From Fidelibacterota bacterium (GTDB lineage Bacteria; Marinisomatota; SORT01), in contig JADFMS010000031.1 in NCBI GenBank assembly GCA_022563775.1, positions 1-18,057 of the forward strand: a DNA stretch of 18,057 nt, given 5' to 3'. The notes below the pieces were generated by a model that saw only the letters and a program-made list of their open reading frames with translations, was not told the origin of the DNA and ran no database searches. Numbering within the stretch: position 1 is the first letter of the stretch; the number at the start of each line of letters is the position of its first letter. Positions 1 to 7,818 of this stretch are shown piece by piece. The position numbers and the translations under genes are program-made.

Positions 1-1
1 A

Positions 2-766
2 TGCCATATCGAGGCGGGTCTCGGAAGCCGTAACCTGAGTATGCCGGAGGAATATAATAGAATAATAACCGACAGATTGTCTGAACTTTTATTTACGCCC
101 ACCGAAGAGGATACGCAGAACCTTTTGGACGAAAATATTGATGGAAACAGGATATTTATGGTTGGAAATATAATGATAGACAGCTTGCTTCTTAACGTTG
201 AGAAAGCATCAAGCAGGGAAGCAATTTTACACAATTTGAAAGTAGAAAAGCAGAAATACGCCCTTATAACGCTTCATAGACCTGAATGTGTTGATATTTT
301 CGAATTGTTTCATGAAGTCTTGAACGCCTTTGAAAGAATTCAGAAGGATATTACCTTAGTTTGGCCGCTGCATCCCCGAACAAAGAAAACTATAAAAGAA
401 TTTAATTTGCAAAAAAAAATTGACGGGATGCAGAACCTGAAAATTATTGAGCCTGTTGGGTATCTCGACATGCTTGTGTTGATGAAAAACTCATCTTTTG
501 TAATGACAGATTCCGGTGGCTTACAGGAAGAGACGACCGTACTGGGAATTCCTTGTTTGACTTTAAGGAATGAAACGGAACGTCCTATTACCGTGACGAT
601 CGGAACCAATAAAGTAGTTGGAACGGATTCTGCAGTCATAATCAGTTCCGCCGAAAAATTAATCTCAGGCGATAAGGTGGAAGGCAATATTCCCCCCCTC
701 TGGGATGGTAAGACGGCAAAACGGATTGTTGATAAAATTATGGAATGGCACCATATGGAGCATTAA
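2..766 (+). CDS. wecB: UDP-N-acetylglucosamine 2-epimerase, non-hydrolysing (5' truncated by window edge)
   Basis: The reading frame is open from base 2, so the N-terminal third (about 110 residues of a family usually 360-390 long) lies outside the window. The first visible codons give CHIEAGLGSRNLSMPEEYNR, the HxEAG...PEE active-site block with the two catalytic glutamates known for this family. Further on are the WPLHPRT segment carrying the catalytic-loop histidine and the signature TDSGGLQEE followed by ETERPITVTIGTNKVVG, which binds UDP. The enzyme interconverts UDP-GlcNAc and UDP-ManNAc in the cytoplasm for surface polysaccharide synthesis. An oddity is G instead of the usual R in the EAGLRS motif; a single base (gga for cga) accounts for it. 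It is followed after 15 bases by the methyltransferase gene on the same strand. The family call is very secure; the exact polymer served is unknown. Confidence 0.93.
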   Translation, partial: CHIEAGLGSRNLSMPEEYNRIITDRLSELLFTPTEEDTQNLLDENIDGNRIFMVGNIMIDSLLLNVEKASSREAILHNLKVEKQKYALITLHRPECVDIFELFHEVLNAFERIQKDITLVWPLHPRTKKTIKEFNLQKKIDGMQNLKIIEPVGYLDMLVLMKNSSFVMTDSGGLQEETTVLGIPCLTLRNETERPITVTIGTNKVVGTDSAVIISSAEKLISGDKVEGNIPPLWDGKTAKRIVDKIMEWHHMEH

Positions 767-781
767 TAGTATAGGTTAAAT

Positions 782-1339
782 TTGGATTCACCTTTTAGAA
801 ATAGAATAGATAAGATTTACTCTGATGCCAGAACAACCCGGAAACGCTGGAAAATAACGAAGAAGTTTTTAGCTGTGGTTCCCAACGCAAAATCCGGTTT
901 GGATTTAGGTGACAGAACATCTTTTACGGAAGAATTGGAAATTATTTTTGACTGCCCGTTCATAAATTCCGATATCGACCTTGATACGGGGAGTATTGAG
1001 GGAAATTACGATATAATAACAGCTTTCGAGGTTATAGAGCATTTATTCAATCCTCTTCATTGTTTATTAGAAGTACATAAATCTCTCAATCCTGATGGCA
1101 GGTTATATCTTTCAACACCGAAGAGTAAGCCGAAGTTCTTGAGTAGTCCCGAACATTTTCACGAAATGTCTGAACGTTCGTTAGAAGCGCTGATTGACCG
1201 CGCAAAATTCAAAGTTATTAGAAAGATTAGCTTCAGAGTTCACAGCTTTTGGTTTTATTTTACGGGAATACGACCTCTGCTGCGATCTATTTTTGATAGA
1301 CACCGGTTATTTGAACTTATTCCTGTTGATCGTGAATGA
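782..1339 (+). CDS. class I SAM-dependent methyltransferase, surface-glycan type
   Basis: This 185-residue protein starts at TTG (782). No in-frame ATG lies before the conserved fold, so the TTG start is inferred. Recognisable parts are a degenerate motif I (GLDLGDRTSF, about residues 39-48, lacking the usual GxGxG), an acidic segment SDIDLDTG, and the core YDIITAFEVIEHLFNP followed by LNPDGRLYLSTPK, typical of the Methyltransf_11/23 group. The C-terminal part is basic and aromatic. It probably methylates a sugar or lipid-linked intermediate of the polysaccharide made by the neighbouring enzymes; the substrate cannot be read from sequence. Its last 23 bases overlap a stray minus-strand coding relic (1317-1454), so its 3' end may have been shaped by recombination. 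No clear Shine-Dalgarno is present. Confidence 0.8.
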   Translation: MDSPFRNRIDKIYSDARTTRKRWKITKKFLAVVPNAKSGLDLGDRTSFTEELEIIFDCPFINSDIDLDTGSIEGNYDIITAFEVIEHLFNPLHCLLEVHKSLNPDGRLYLSTPKSKPKFLSSPEHFHEMSERSLEALIDRAKFKVIRKISFRVHSFWFYFTGIRPLLRSIFDRHRLFELIPVDRE

Positions 1340-1454
1340 ATGATTCGAGAATTTTCCTGAAATCTCCGGATATTTTTTTCCAGTCGTAATTACTTGCAAC
1401 CCCCTTTAGGTACTTAAAATTGAATTTATTCCCTCTATGAAGCTCTTTGCCATG
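1317..1454 (-). pseudogene. relic of a glycosyltransferase C-terminus in a second frame
   Basis: Reading the minus strand one frame away from the GT4 gene gives an open stretch of about 45 codons with no start codon. It contains FKYLKGVASNYDWKKI followed by SGDFRKILESF and a stop at 1317-1319. The pattern YDWKKIxxDFxKIL is the usual last helix of GT4 glycosyltransferases. The intact GT4 gene already has its own equivalent ending (IDNMAKSFIEGI), so this looks like the tail of a different, lost glycosyltransferase rather than a missed frameshift. It overlaps the 3' ends of both the methyltransferase and the GT4 gene. The resemblance is by eye only. Confidence 0.45.
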
Positions 1455-2572
1455 TTATCGATGGTTAAATGTTTGATCGAATCCCATGCCCCCGAACGGA
1501 GCTGCTTCAATTTTGCGTCGTTCAATAAAAGTTCTTCAATTTTATTCGCAAAATCTTCATTTGTGGTGTCCCTTGGCATGATGACTGAATTATGTTCATT
1601 TAGGTATTCGAATTCCGGACCATGGCTGTCCGAATCTATTACCAGCGCAGGTAAATTGAAACAGAGGGAATGAAGCGGACCCAATCCTACATCCCCTGGA
1701 TAGACAAATAAATCGCTGGCAATATAATGTTGTGAAAGATGATCCGTCTCTGTCAAAACCCCATGATATGCAACAGATTCGCTGCCAAATGTATCAATTA
1801 AATGTCTTACTATAGAATCATCTCCTCCACCAATTATACTTAAGTGATAAGATGCATCCTTCTTTTTTAAACGATTAAAAGATTCCGCCAGAAAATCCAG
1901 TCTCTTTGCTGTGTTCAATCGACCAACAAAGAGGAGAGATTTTTTGTCTGAAAGGTTAAACGATTCGCGTAACTCATCCCTTCGTGATTGAAGGTTATTA
2001 AATGAGCGTCGCTTTTCATTAATGTCGATTGTATTGCTTAAAACGAATAATTTTTCATTGTCAAGTCCCTGTTCGTGTAAATATTCTTTTACGCCTGCTG
2101 TATAGGTAAAAACACCCTTTGAGCGTTTGGAAGCCCAGAGAAGAAAATTTTCTCTGAGATTTCGCATACCGTGGAGATTTCCCTTTGAAAAGTTATGGCG
2201 ATGCCACCATACAGCTACCGATTTCCCGAATATGGCATAAAGAAATCCTATTAGATATGAAATGTTATTAATGGTGTTTCCGATTATTATCAGATCGTAT
2301 TTCCATGCTCTCAAAATAAAGGATTGATAAGTAATTGATCGATTGAAAAATTGTCTATTGTAAGTAGTTGCTTTTTCAATCTGAAAATTGAAATCTTCAG
2401 CAACTACCGATTCTTTAAAAAATTTATCGTGAGCTAATTTATCATCGTCAAAAATAACTGAAAACTCCCACTCTTTTGGTTTCAATTCTTCCATTTTTTG
2501 ATATAAAGCTACTCGATAGTGGGGTATAGTTGATTGATGGGCTATCAATACCTTTTTTATTTTTTCTTTCAA
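1406..2572 (-). CDS. family 4 (GT-B) glycosyltransferase
   Basis: This 388-residue cytoplasmic or membrane-associated enzyme transfers a sugar from an activated nucleotide donor to a growing glycan. The N-terminal Rossmann half begins KKVLIAHQSTIPHYRVAL, the usual acceptor-domain strand, and includes a WWHRHNF segment. The C-terminal donor-binding half has LLFVGRLNTAKRLDFLAESF (about residues 213-232), the SIIGGGDD turn and a DLFVYPGDVGLGPLHSLCFN block that stands in for the EGFGL donor loop. The start is TTG at 2572: a stop lies two codons upstream and the next methionine falls inside the conserved first helix. No good ribosome-binding site is visible. The gene converges with the methyltransferase and is preceded by a broken small ORF on the same strand. 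Donor and acceptor are unknown. Confidence 0.88.
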   Translation of the reverse strand: MKEKIKKVLIAHQSTIPHYRVALYQKMEELKPKEWEFSVIFDDDKLAHDKFFKESVVAEDFNFQIEKATTYNRQFFNRSITYQSFILRAWKYDLIIIGNTINNISYLIGFLYAIFGKSVAVWWHRHNFSKGNLHGMRNLRENFLLWASKRSKGVFTYTAGVKEYLHEQGLDNEKLFVLSNTIDINEKRRSFNNLQSRRDELRESFNLSDKKSLLFVGRLNTAKRLDFLAESFNRLKKKDASYHLSIIGGGDDSIVRHLIDTFGSESVAYHGVLTETDHLSQHYIASDLFVYPGDVGLGPLHSLCFNLPALVIDSDSHGPEFEYLNEHNSVIMPRDTTNEDFANKIEELLLNDAKLKQLRSGAWDSIKHLTIDNMAKSFIEGINSILST

Positions 2573-2582
2573 AATGTCTTAA

Positions 2583-2787
2583 TTAAAATAGCCGTAATAT
2601 TTCATTAAGTCTCCGGATATACGCATAAAACTTTCGTTTATGTTCCAGCTGTGATACGCTAAACAAAACATTTATATCGTTCCAATCCAATCTATTAAGA
2701 AATCCTTTCTCAATTAGCCCAATACTCTTTTTAAATGCCATATAGGCTTATATTATCAGGCTCTTTTTGAATAGCCGGCAATACCAT
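2583..2787 (-). pseudogene. small frameshifted ORF upstream of the glycosyltransferase
   Basis: On the minus strand an ATG at 2787 is preceded, 8 bases away, by GGAGAG (2801-2796), one of the best Shine-Dalgarno sequences in the window. It encodes MVLPAIQKEPDNISLYGI and then stops at 2731-2733. In the next frame an open run of 52 codons (2741-2583) continues with KKSIGLIEKGFLNRLDW and SQLEHKRKFYAYIRRLN, ending 10 bases before the GT4 start. Removing one T from the ATTTAAAAAG run near 2726-2735 joins the two into one protein of about 67 residues. I do not recognise the family. It could be a decayed gene, a truncated remnant, a sequencing error in a homopolymer, or two separate ORFs. Confidence 0.4.
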
Positions 2788-2859
2788 AAATTTCACTCTC
2801 CGGGAAAGATATCTATTATTTTACGACATATATATATTAAATTCATATTATAAAATTAA

Positions 2860-3699
2860 ATGCCTCCTTACCGGAAACATATCATTTTTCTTCACATCCC
2901 AAAAACCGGGGGAACAACCCTGCGGGACATTTTTCACCGTCAATATAAAAAAGATGAGTCGATCCTGACTCAAAGACTAATTGAATCGGAGAATATAATT
3001 AAAGGGCTTAAAGACGAAGAAAAAAATCGAATTTTAATGATACAGGGACATATGAAATTTGGACTGCATAAGCACTTTAATAATCAGTTCAAATATTTTA
3101 CGATGATGCGTGAGCCGGTTAAGCGTGTTTTATCACAATATACTTATCTTCTCAGCCTGAAAAATAAGCCTTTTGATCAAAGTACGGATTCCGGAGAAAT
3201 GACCATTCGGGAATACTACGATAGCGGCGTCAGTCCTCAATTAACGAACGGGCAAACCCAGTTGATTTCGGGGATTCTTATTGATAATGACAGCGGCGAA
3301 ATTTCATCGAACAGAATTCTCGAAAAGGCAAAACAGAATTTAGAAAAACATTTTCTTCTTGTCGGACTCACCGAGAGATTCAATGAAACACTCCTTCTTT
3401 TAAAACGGGAGCTCGGTTGGAAAACCCCCTATTATTCAAGAGCAAATGTTACGAAGAAAAAACAGGGACGGGGTGATATCAGAGAAGATGACATTGAGTT
3501 TGTTAAGGAAAAAAATCATCTGGATATACAGCTTTACGACTTCGCCACGGGGCTTTTTAATGAAAAATTGAATGATATAAATCAAGGATTTCAGGACCAA
3601 TTGAAAAGGTTCAACAGAAATAATAAATTCCGCGCGGCGTTTTATACGATGCCGAGACTTAAGAGAAAAATCAAAAGAATTTTCAAATCTGTGAAATGA
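2860..3699 (+). CDS. sulfotransferase (Sulfotransfer_2 family)
   Basis: This 279-residue enzyme should move a sulfuryl group from PAPS onto a hydroxyl of a carbohydrate. The N-terminal FLHIPKTGGTTLRDIF (residues 10-25) is the 5'-phosphosulfate-binding loop with its lysine (K15) and TGGTT turn. MMREPVKRVLSQY (82-94) is the 3'-phosphate-binding motif with R84 and S92. QGH (62-64) is a candidate site for the catalytic histidine by analogy with heparan sulfate 2-O-sulfotransferases. LVGLTERFNETLLLLKRELG near residues 167-186 is also typical of the group. The C-terminus is strongly basic. Start is ATG in a very AT-rich leader without a Shine-Dalgarno. Its position beside glycosyltransferase and epimerase genes suggests a sulfated surface polysaccharide, which is an inference. 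Confidence 0.88.
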   Translation: MPPYRKHIIFLHIPKTGGTTLRDIFHRQYKKDESILTQRLIESENIIKGLKDEEKNRILMIQGHMKFGLHKHFNNQFKYFTMMREPVKRVLSQYTYLLSLKNKPFDQSTDSGEMTIREYYDSGVSPQLTNGQTQLISGILIDNDSGEISSNRILEKAKQNLEKHFLLVGLTERFNETLLLLKRELGWKTPYYSRANVTKKKQGRGDIREDDIEFVKEKNHLDIQLYDFATGLFNEKLNDINQGFQDQLKRFNRNNKFRAAFYTMPRLKRKIKRIFKSVK

Positions 3700-3802
3700 T
3701 CGAAGAGTCTTTTTTATTGGAATAATGAGCGGCAGGCAATAGTTTTACACTGTTACCGCACGGCACTGAAATAGAAATCACAATTGTAAAACAGGATGTC
3801 AG

Positions 3803-6304
3803 ATGAGGGATAGAATACTCTTAATTTTAAGGAGAGTTCTGTCAAGCCCGTACTTTATAGGCGGAGCCTTTCTGTTTGCGTTACATTTCTTTCTCTTTTT
3901 CGAGAGCTATACGGAGAATAAGGTCTTTGTCTCTCCTGATGCAATATCCTCCATAAATACCAAGGCTCCATTGAGAGAATACCACGAGACTACCGGAGAA
4001 TACCCTTTCTGGAACCCGTATATATTCAGCGGTATGCCCGCGTACGAAAGTCTTAGTTATAATCGATTCATTTATCTTCCGGGTGAGATACTTGTAAGAA
4101 TCAAGGATGCTCTCAATCTTCCAAAGATGTTCAATTTCTTCGTACACGTGTTTATGGCGGGTTTTTTTACATTTCTCTTCTTAAAAAGAAGGGGCGTATC
4201 CCAAACAGCTTCCCTGTTCGGCGGTGTCATATACATGATGAACCCCTATCTGATCACGATGATTGTTTACGGGCATGGCTCGCAGGCATTTTCGTCAGCG
4301 TATATACCGCTGGCGTTTTTCGCCGTGTCGGAATTGTGGTCCAAACCTACCGTGGGAAATCTCGGATTCACTGCGGCTGCGATTGGTTTTCAGCTCCAGA
4401 GCCGGCATATACAAATAGTATATTACACGTGGATGCTCATAGGATTTTACCTGCTCTATGCACTGGTAATCGAACTGAGAGACAAGGAAAATAAGAAAAT
4501 TATCGGTAAAAAAATTGTGTACGTGGTCGGCGCGTTGGCTCTTGCGTTCACACTTGCGGCTGTTCTTTATCTGCCCGTCCATTCTTACACCGACTGGTCA
4601 ACACGAGGCGCGGGCGCCGGGGGAGGCGTCGGATTTGAGTACGCAACACAGTGGTCATTCAGTCCGGGAGAGATGATGACGTTTCTCTTTCCCTCTTTCT
4701 ATGGCTTCGGCGGCGCAACATACTGGGGGAGCATGCCTTTCACCGACTATCCTAACTACATGGGAATACTGGCTTTATTCCTTGCTATATATGCGCTTGT
4801 CAGAAATAGGTCGAGGCTGAACCTGTTTCTGGGTATCGTAATAGTGTTGGCGCTGCTGATCTCGTTCGGAAGGCATTTCTCGATCTTCTACTCGTTGTTT
4901 TACGAGTTCCTGCCCTTTTTCAACAAGTTTCGCGTCCCTGCCATGATACTGATCCTCGTGCAGTTCTCTGTTTCTATTCTTGCCGCTTATGGGCTTGAAG
5001 CTCTGTTTTCCGACACGGGATCAATAAAGAAGAAAGATAAGAAAAACCCGGCGGAGAAGTATTTTCTGTACGGTATAGCTGCCACCATCGGAACGGCAGT
5101 TTTACTGACACTACTGCAAAGCCCTATAAAGACTGCCTTTTTGGGAATCGGAAGAGCTTTCAGGGGAGCGACGCCGCAGCAACTGATTGCGATCAACACT
5201 CAAAGGTTCGATCTGTTTTTCGCCGATTTTTGGATCTTCGTTCTGCTTCTCCTTGCGTTATTGGGCACAGCGTATTACAGGACAAAATACGGAAGTAAAC
5301 CGGTCATTCTCGGTATCGCGGTGCTCGGTCTGACAATGGTCGATCTGGGACGGGTAGACAGGAAAATAACCGGCGGGATGGGTAAAAAACACGCGTCGTT
5401 TTTAGAAAGCTCCTCAAGAAAGAGTCCACTGACGAAATTCTTCTCCGATGAGCTTGAGAAAGGAGACCGATTCAGGGTATTCCCGGTTCTGAACCTCTTT
5501 TCCTCAAAAGATTTTGCGGCGCAAGGAATAGAAAGTATAGGCGGGTATCACGCCGCTAAATTGGGCGTGTATCAATCTTTTCTTAATTTCACTTCGCTCG
5601 ATAAATCGTTTATCCAAAAATATTACAAGATAGAACAGAATTCGGGTCAAACCGTATTACGCGAGCCGGGTGAACTCAACGCCCGATCGACAGGGCGAGA
5701 CCTGGCATTTTTGGCTATGCTGAACGTAAAATATATCGTCAGCCCGTATCCGATGAACGAACCGAAGTTCAGACTCGTAAAGCAGTATCGGCAGCAGGAG
5801 AGCGGATTTAATTTTCCGGTTTCCCTCTATGAATTCAGTGAAACATTGCCGAGGGCGTGGCTTGTTAACAGAGCGCTCGTGTTCGAATCGGAAGAAGAAG
5901 TCATAAATAATATGAGGACGGGCCGAATAAGTCCGTCTGAGGAAGCATTGGTCTCTTTCCAGCCGGATCCGCCTCTTGATTCCAGCGCTGAAGGGAGCGT
6001 GGAGGTAAATAAATATACTCTGAACGAGATTGAATTAACTGTTGAGACATCGGGCAATATGATGCTTGTTCTGTCCGAAATATATTATCCTGCCGGATGG
6101 AACGCATTTTTAGATGATATGCCTGTTGAAATCAAACGAGTAGATAATATTTTGCGGGCTGTCGAAATTCCCGCAGGACAACATCGAGTCCGCATGAAAG
6201 CGCAACCGCCGAATTTCACACTTGGGTTGGTTCTAACGTCGATGGGATATCTGGTTTTGGTGGGGATTATCAGCCGTAAATTTGTAAAGAAAAAGAGGCA
6301 ATAA
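3803..6304 (+). CDS. YfhO-family multi-membrane protein, probable GT-C glycosyltransferase
   Basis: This 833-residue integral membrane protein has about 11-13 hydrophobic segments. The first helix is near residues 17-34, followed by an outer loop with SPDAIS (45-50, the acidic residue expected of GT-C enzymes) and FWNPYIFSGMPAYES (69-83), hallmarks of the YfhO family. More helices run to about residue 515. A soluble domain of roughly 270 residues follows, and a last helix near 808-826 precedes a basic tail. Related YfhO in Bacillus subtilis is needed for glycosylation of lipoteichoic acid, so a role in adding sugars to an envelope polymer from a polyprenyl-phosphate donor is likely. Here the polymer is unknown. 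The ATG has a modest AGGA upstream. The histidine kinase gene begins 4 bases after the stop, indicating co-transcription and probably coupled translation. Confidence 0.85.
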   Translation: MRDRILLILRRVLSSPYFIGGAFLFALHFFLFFESYTENKVFVSPDAISSINTKAPLREYHETTGEYPFWNPYIFSGMPAYESLSYNRFIYLPGEILVRIKDALNLPKMFNFFVHVFMAGFFTFLFLKRRGVSQTASLFGGVIYMMNPYLITMIVYGHGSQAFSSAYIPLAFFAVSELWSKPTVGNLGFTAAAIGFQLQSRHIQIVYYTWMLIGFYLLYALVIELRDKENKKIIGKKIVYVVGALALAFTLAAVLYLPVHSYTDWSTRGAGAGGGVGFEYATQWSFSPGEMMTFLFPSFYGFGGATYWGSMPFTDYPNYMGILALFLAIYALVRNRSRLNLFLGIVIVLALLISFGRHFSIFYSLFYEFLPFFNKFRVPAMILILVQFSVSILAAYGLEALFSDTGSIKKKDKKNPAEKYFLYGIAATIGTAVLLTLLQSPIKTAFLGIGRAFRGATPQQLIAINTQRFDLFFADFWIFVLLLLALLGTAYYRTKYGSKPVILGIAVLGLTMVDLGRVDRKITGGMGKKHASFLESSSRKSPLTKFFSDELEKGDRFRVFPVLNLFSSKDFAAQGIESIGGYHAAKLGVYQSFLNFTSLDKSFIQKYYKIEQNSGQTVLREPGELNARSTGRDLAFLAMLNVKYIVSPYPMNEPKFRLVKQYRQQESGFNFPVSLYEFSETLPRAWLVNRALVFESEEEVINNMRTGRISPSEEALVSFQPDPPLDSSAEGSVEVNKYTLNEIELTVETSGNMMLVLSEIYYPAGWNAFLDDMPVEIKRVDNILRAVEIPAGQHRVRMKAQPPNFTLGLVLTSMGYLVLVGIISRKFVKKKRQ

Positions 6305-6308
6305 GGAA

Positions 6309-7517
6309 ATGCCGCTGAGCCTCAAGTACCGTTCATTTTACAATCTCAAAGCATCGTTGTTCGTAATTGCCATTATTTTGATAGGGGGTCTGCTTTATTA
6401 CTCACAACACATAACGAATAAGCTCAGACAGGAATCAAGAGAGACGGTAACATTCTATGCCGAGGTCTATGCGAAGTTCGCATCTCAAGATGAGGTAGAG
6501 GATTTCAGTTTCTTTTTTGAGGAAATCATTGGAAGAATAACGTTTCCGGTCATAATCTCAAGCTTTGATGGTACGCCTTCCGCCTGGAAAAATCTAAAAT
6601 TCGATTCGCAGGATAAGGACAATCAAACAGTTAGTGAGATCAAGAAACTAATGGAGGAGATGGACTCCCTAAATGAGCCTATCAGTTTGAGTTACAGAGA
6701 GCCCGGGTCAGGGCTGGAAATCGTAATCGCAGTTTTGCATTACGGAGATTCAAAATTGATAACTCAACTCAAATGGCTGCCCTTCATTGAGATAGCTGTT
6801 GCTACCCTGTTTATCCTGCTTGGATTTGCGGGATTTCAATTTATCAGGAGGTCGGAAAGACAGCTAATATGGGTGGGAATGGCAAAGGAAACGGCTCACC
6901 AGCTCGGTACACCGCTTTCCTCGTTGTTGGGCTGGTTAGAATTACTTGAGAACGCTGATAAAGACAAGACTTCAAAACTGCTTTCTGAGATGAAAGTCGA
7001 CGTGAAGCGGTTGAATAGGATAGCAAACCGGTTTTCTCAAATCGGGACGGGGGGTGGTTTAAAGCGGTCAAATCTGAATGAAGTTATCGAAAGGGTGGTG
7101 GCATATCTCAAAAAAAGACTTCCGCAAAAGGGGAAAACGATAGAGTTGACGGCTAATCTTGAGAATATTCCGGAGATTCCACTCAACGTAGATTTATTCG
7201 AGTGGGCGCTTGAAAACATTATCAAAAACAGCGCGGACGCCATATTGCGAGATAATGGCAAAATTGAGATATTTTCATCATTCAACGACAAAACCGGGAA
7301 GGTGGAGATAACCGTTAAGGACAATGGTGTCGGTATTCAAGGACGATTCAGAAAAGAAATATTTAAGCCCGGTTACAGCACGAAATCAAAGGGATGGGGA
7401 CTCGGTCTAAGTCTTGCAAAACGGATAATTGAAGAATATCACGGGGGTGAACTGTCTCTAAAAGAATCGAAACAGGACGAAGGAACGACGATGCAGATAA
7501 TTCTTTCTTCAAAGTGA
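6309..7517 (+). CDS. orphan membrane sensor histidine kinase
   Basis: This 402-residue kinase has two membrane helices (about 13-33 and 156-178) bracketing a sensor region of about 120 residues that would face the periplasm. No HAMP or PAS domain is evident. The phosphoacceptor box is MAKETAHQLGTPLSSL (191-206) with H197; its HQLGTP form resembles that of many Bacteroidetes-type kinases. The ATPase has ENIIKNSADAI as N box (303-313), DNGVGI as G1 (339-344) and GWGLGLSLAKRI as G2 (363-374), so all catalytic boxes are intact. No response regulator is encoded in the window. The 4-base gap to the YfhO gene and an AAGGAA just before the ATG suggest that the two are expressed together, so the kinase may sense envelope or glycan status; that link is inferred. 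Confidence 0.9.
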   Translation: MPLSLKYRSFYNLKASLFVIAIILIGGLLYYSQHITNKLRQESRETVTFYAEVYAKFASQDEVEDFSFFFEEIIGRITFPVIISSFDGTPSAWKNLKFDSQDKDNQTVSEIKKLMEEMDSLNEPISLSYREPGSGLEIVIAVLHYGDSKLITQLKWLPFIEIAVATLFILLGFAGFQFIRRSERQLIWVGMAKETAHQLGTPLSSLLGWLELLENADKDKTSKLLSEMKVDVKRLNRIANRFSQIGTGGGLKRSNLNEVIERVVAYLKKRLPQKGKTIELTANLENIPEIPLNVDLFEWALENIIKNSADAILRDNGKIEIFSSFNDKTGKVEITVKDNGVGIQGRFRKEIFKPGYSTKSKGWGLGLSLAKRIIEEYHGGELSLKESKQDEGTTMQIILSSK

Positions 7518-7607
7518 GTTTAAGAGTACCGGAGTAAATATTTTGTTTGATGCTTGATGTAGGGTATGAATAATCCTGATATTTTAGTGAGGGCTTTTAA
7601 AAAAAGT

Positions 7608-7645
7608 TTGGCTGCCGATCTTTGCCGGGATCGATCAGCAGCCAA
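7608..7645. other. imperfect inverted repeat in the kinase-yajC gap
   Basis: TTGGCTGC, one base, GATC (7608-7620) pairs with GATC, one base, GCAGCCAA (7633-7645), giving 8 + 4 pairs around a C/A mismatch and a 12-base loop. On the plus strand no T run follows, so it is not a normal terminator for the kinase gene. On the minus strand it is followed by a run of seven T (7605-7599), which would make it a terminator for transcripts coming from the right, although no minus-strand gene is visible nearby. An RNA structure or a protein site are alternatives. Confidence 0.35.
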
Positions 7646-7711
7646 GGGAGCGTGAAAAGAAAATTAATGCGATCTTTTCCTTTTCTATAGAGTAGGACGT
7701 AAAATCCCCTC

Positions 7712-7730
7712 AAAAGGTTGCACCTTTTTT
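7712..7730 (+). terminator. possible weak intrinsic terminator before yajC
   Basis: AAAAGG (7712-7717), loop TTGCA and CCTTTT (7723-7728) form a 6-bp hairpin whose 3' arm runs into a six-T tract ending at 7730. The stem is short and AT-rich. It lies between the kinase stop and the yajC promoter, the expected place to end the upstream transcript. The rest of the 7518-7818 gap contains no open reading frame worth calling. Confidence 0.35.
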
Positions 7731-7763
7731 ACCCGAGCTTACCGATTTCTTCCCTGATTACGC

Positions 7764-7792
7764 TTGACTTTTTAATACCCTTAGAGTAACAT
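7764..7792 (+). promoter_or_regulatory. sigma70-like promoter for the yajC-def-fmt series
   Basis: TTGACT at 7764-7769 is followed after exactly 17 bases by TAACAT at 7787-7792, matching the -35 box in five of six and the -10 box in four of six positions. The expected start of transcription near 7799 leaves a leader of about 20 bases before the yajC ATG at 7819, enough for its AAGGA ribosome-binding site. It follows a possible terminator, consistent with a new transcription unit. Confidence 0.55.
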
Positions 7793-7818
7793 CTTGCGTA
7801 TTTTTAAAAAAGGATGAT

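Noticed and set aside
1406..1454. A programmed frameshift giving the GT4 enzyme a longer C-terminus
   Set aside because: The GT4 frame already contains the normal last helix; the second frame repeats this element, which fits a relic better than an extension.
1437..1673. Plus-strand open frame of 78 codons inside the GT4 gene
   Set aside because: It is a shadow of the minus-strand glycosyltransferase, with no protein-like pattern.
3717..3745. Possible promoter before the YfhO gene (TTGGAA, 17 bases, TAGTTT)
   Set aside because: The -10 box matches only three of six positions; it is too weak to annotate, although some promoter is expected here.
4295..4582. Open frame of 95 codons on the minus strand inside the YfhO gene
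   Set aside because: It lies wholly antisense to a strongly supported membrane protein, and its translation resembles no family.
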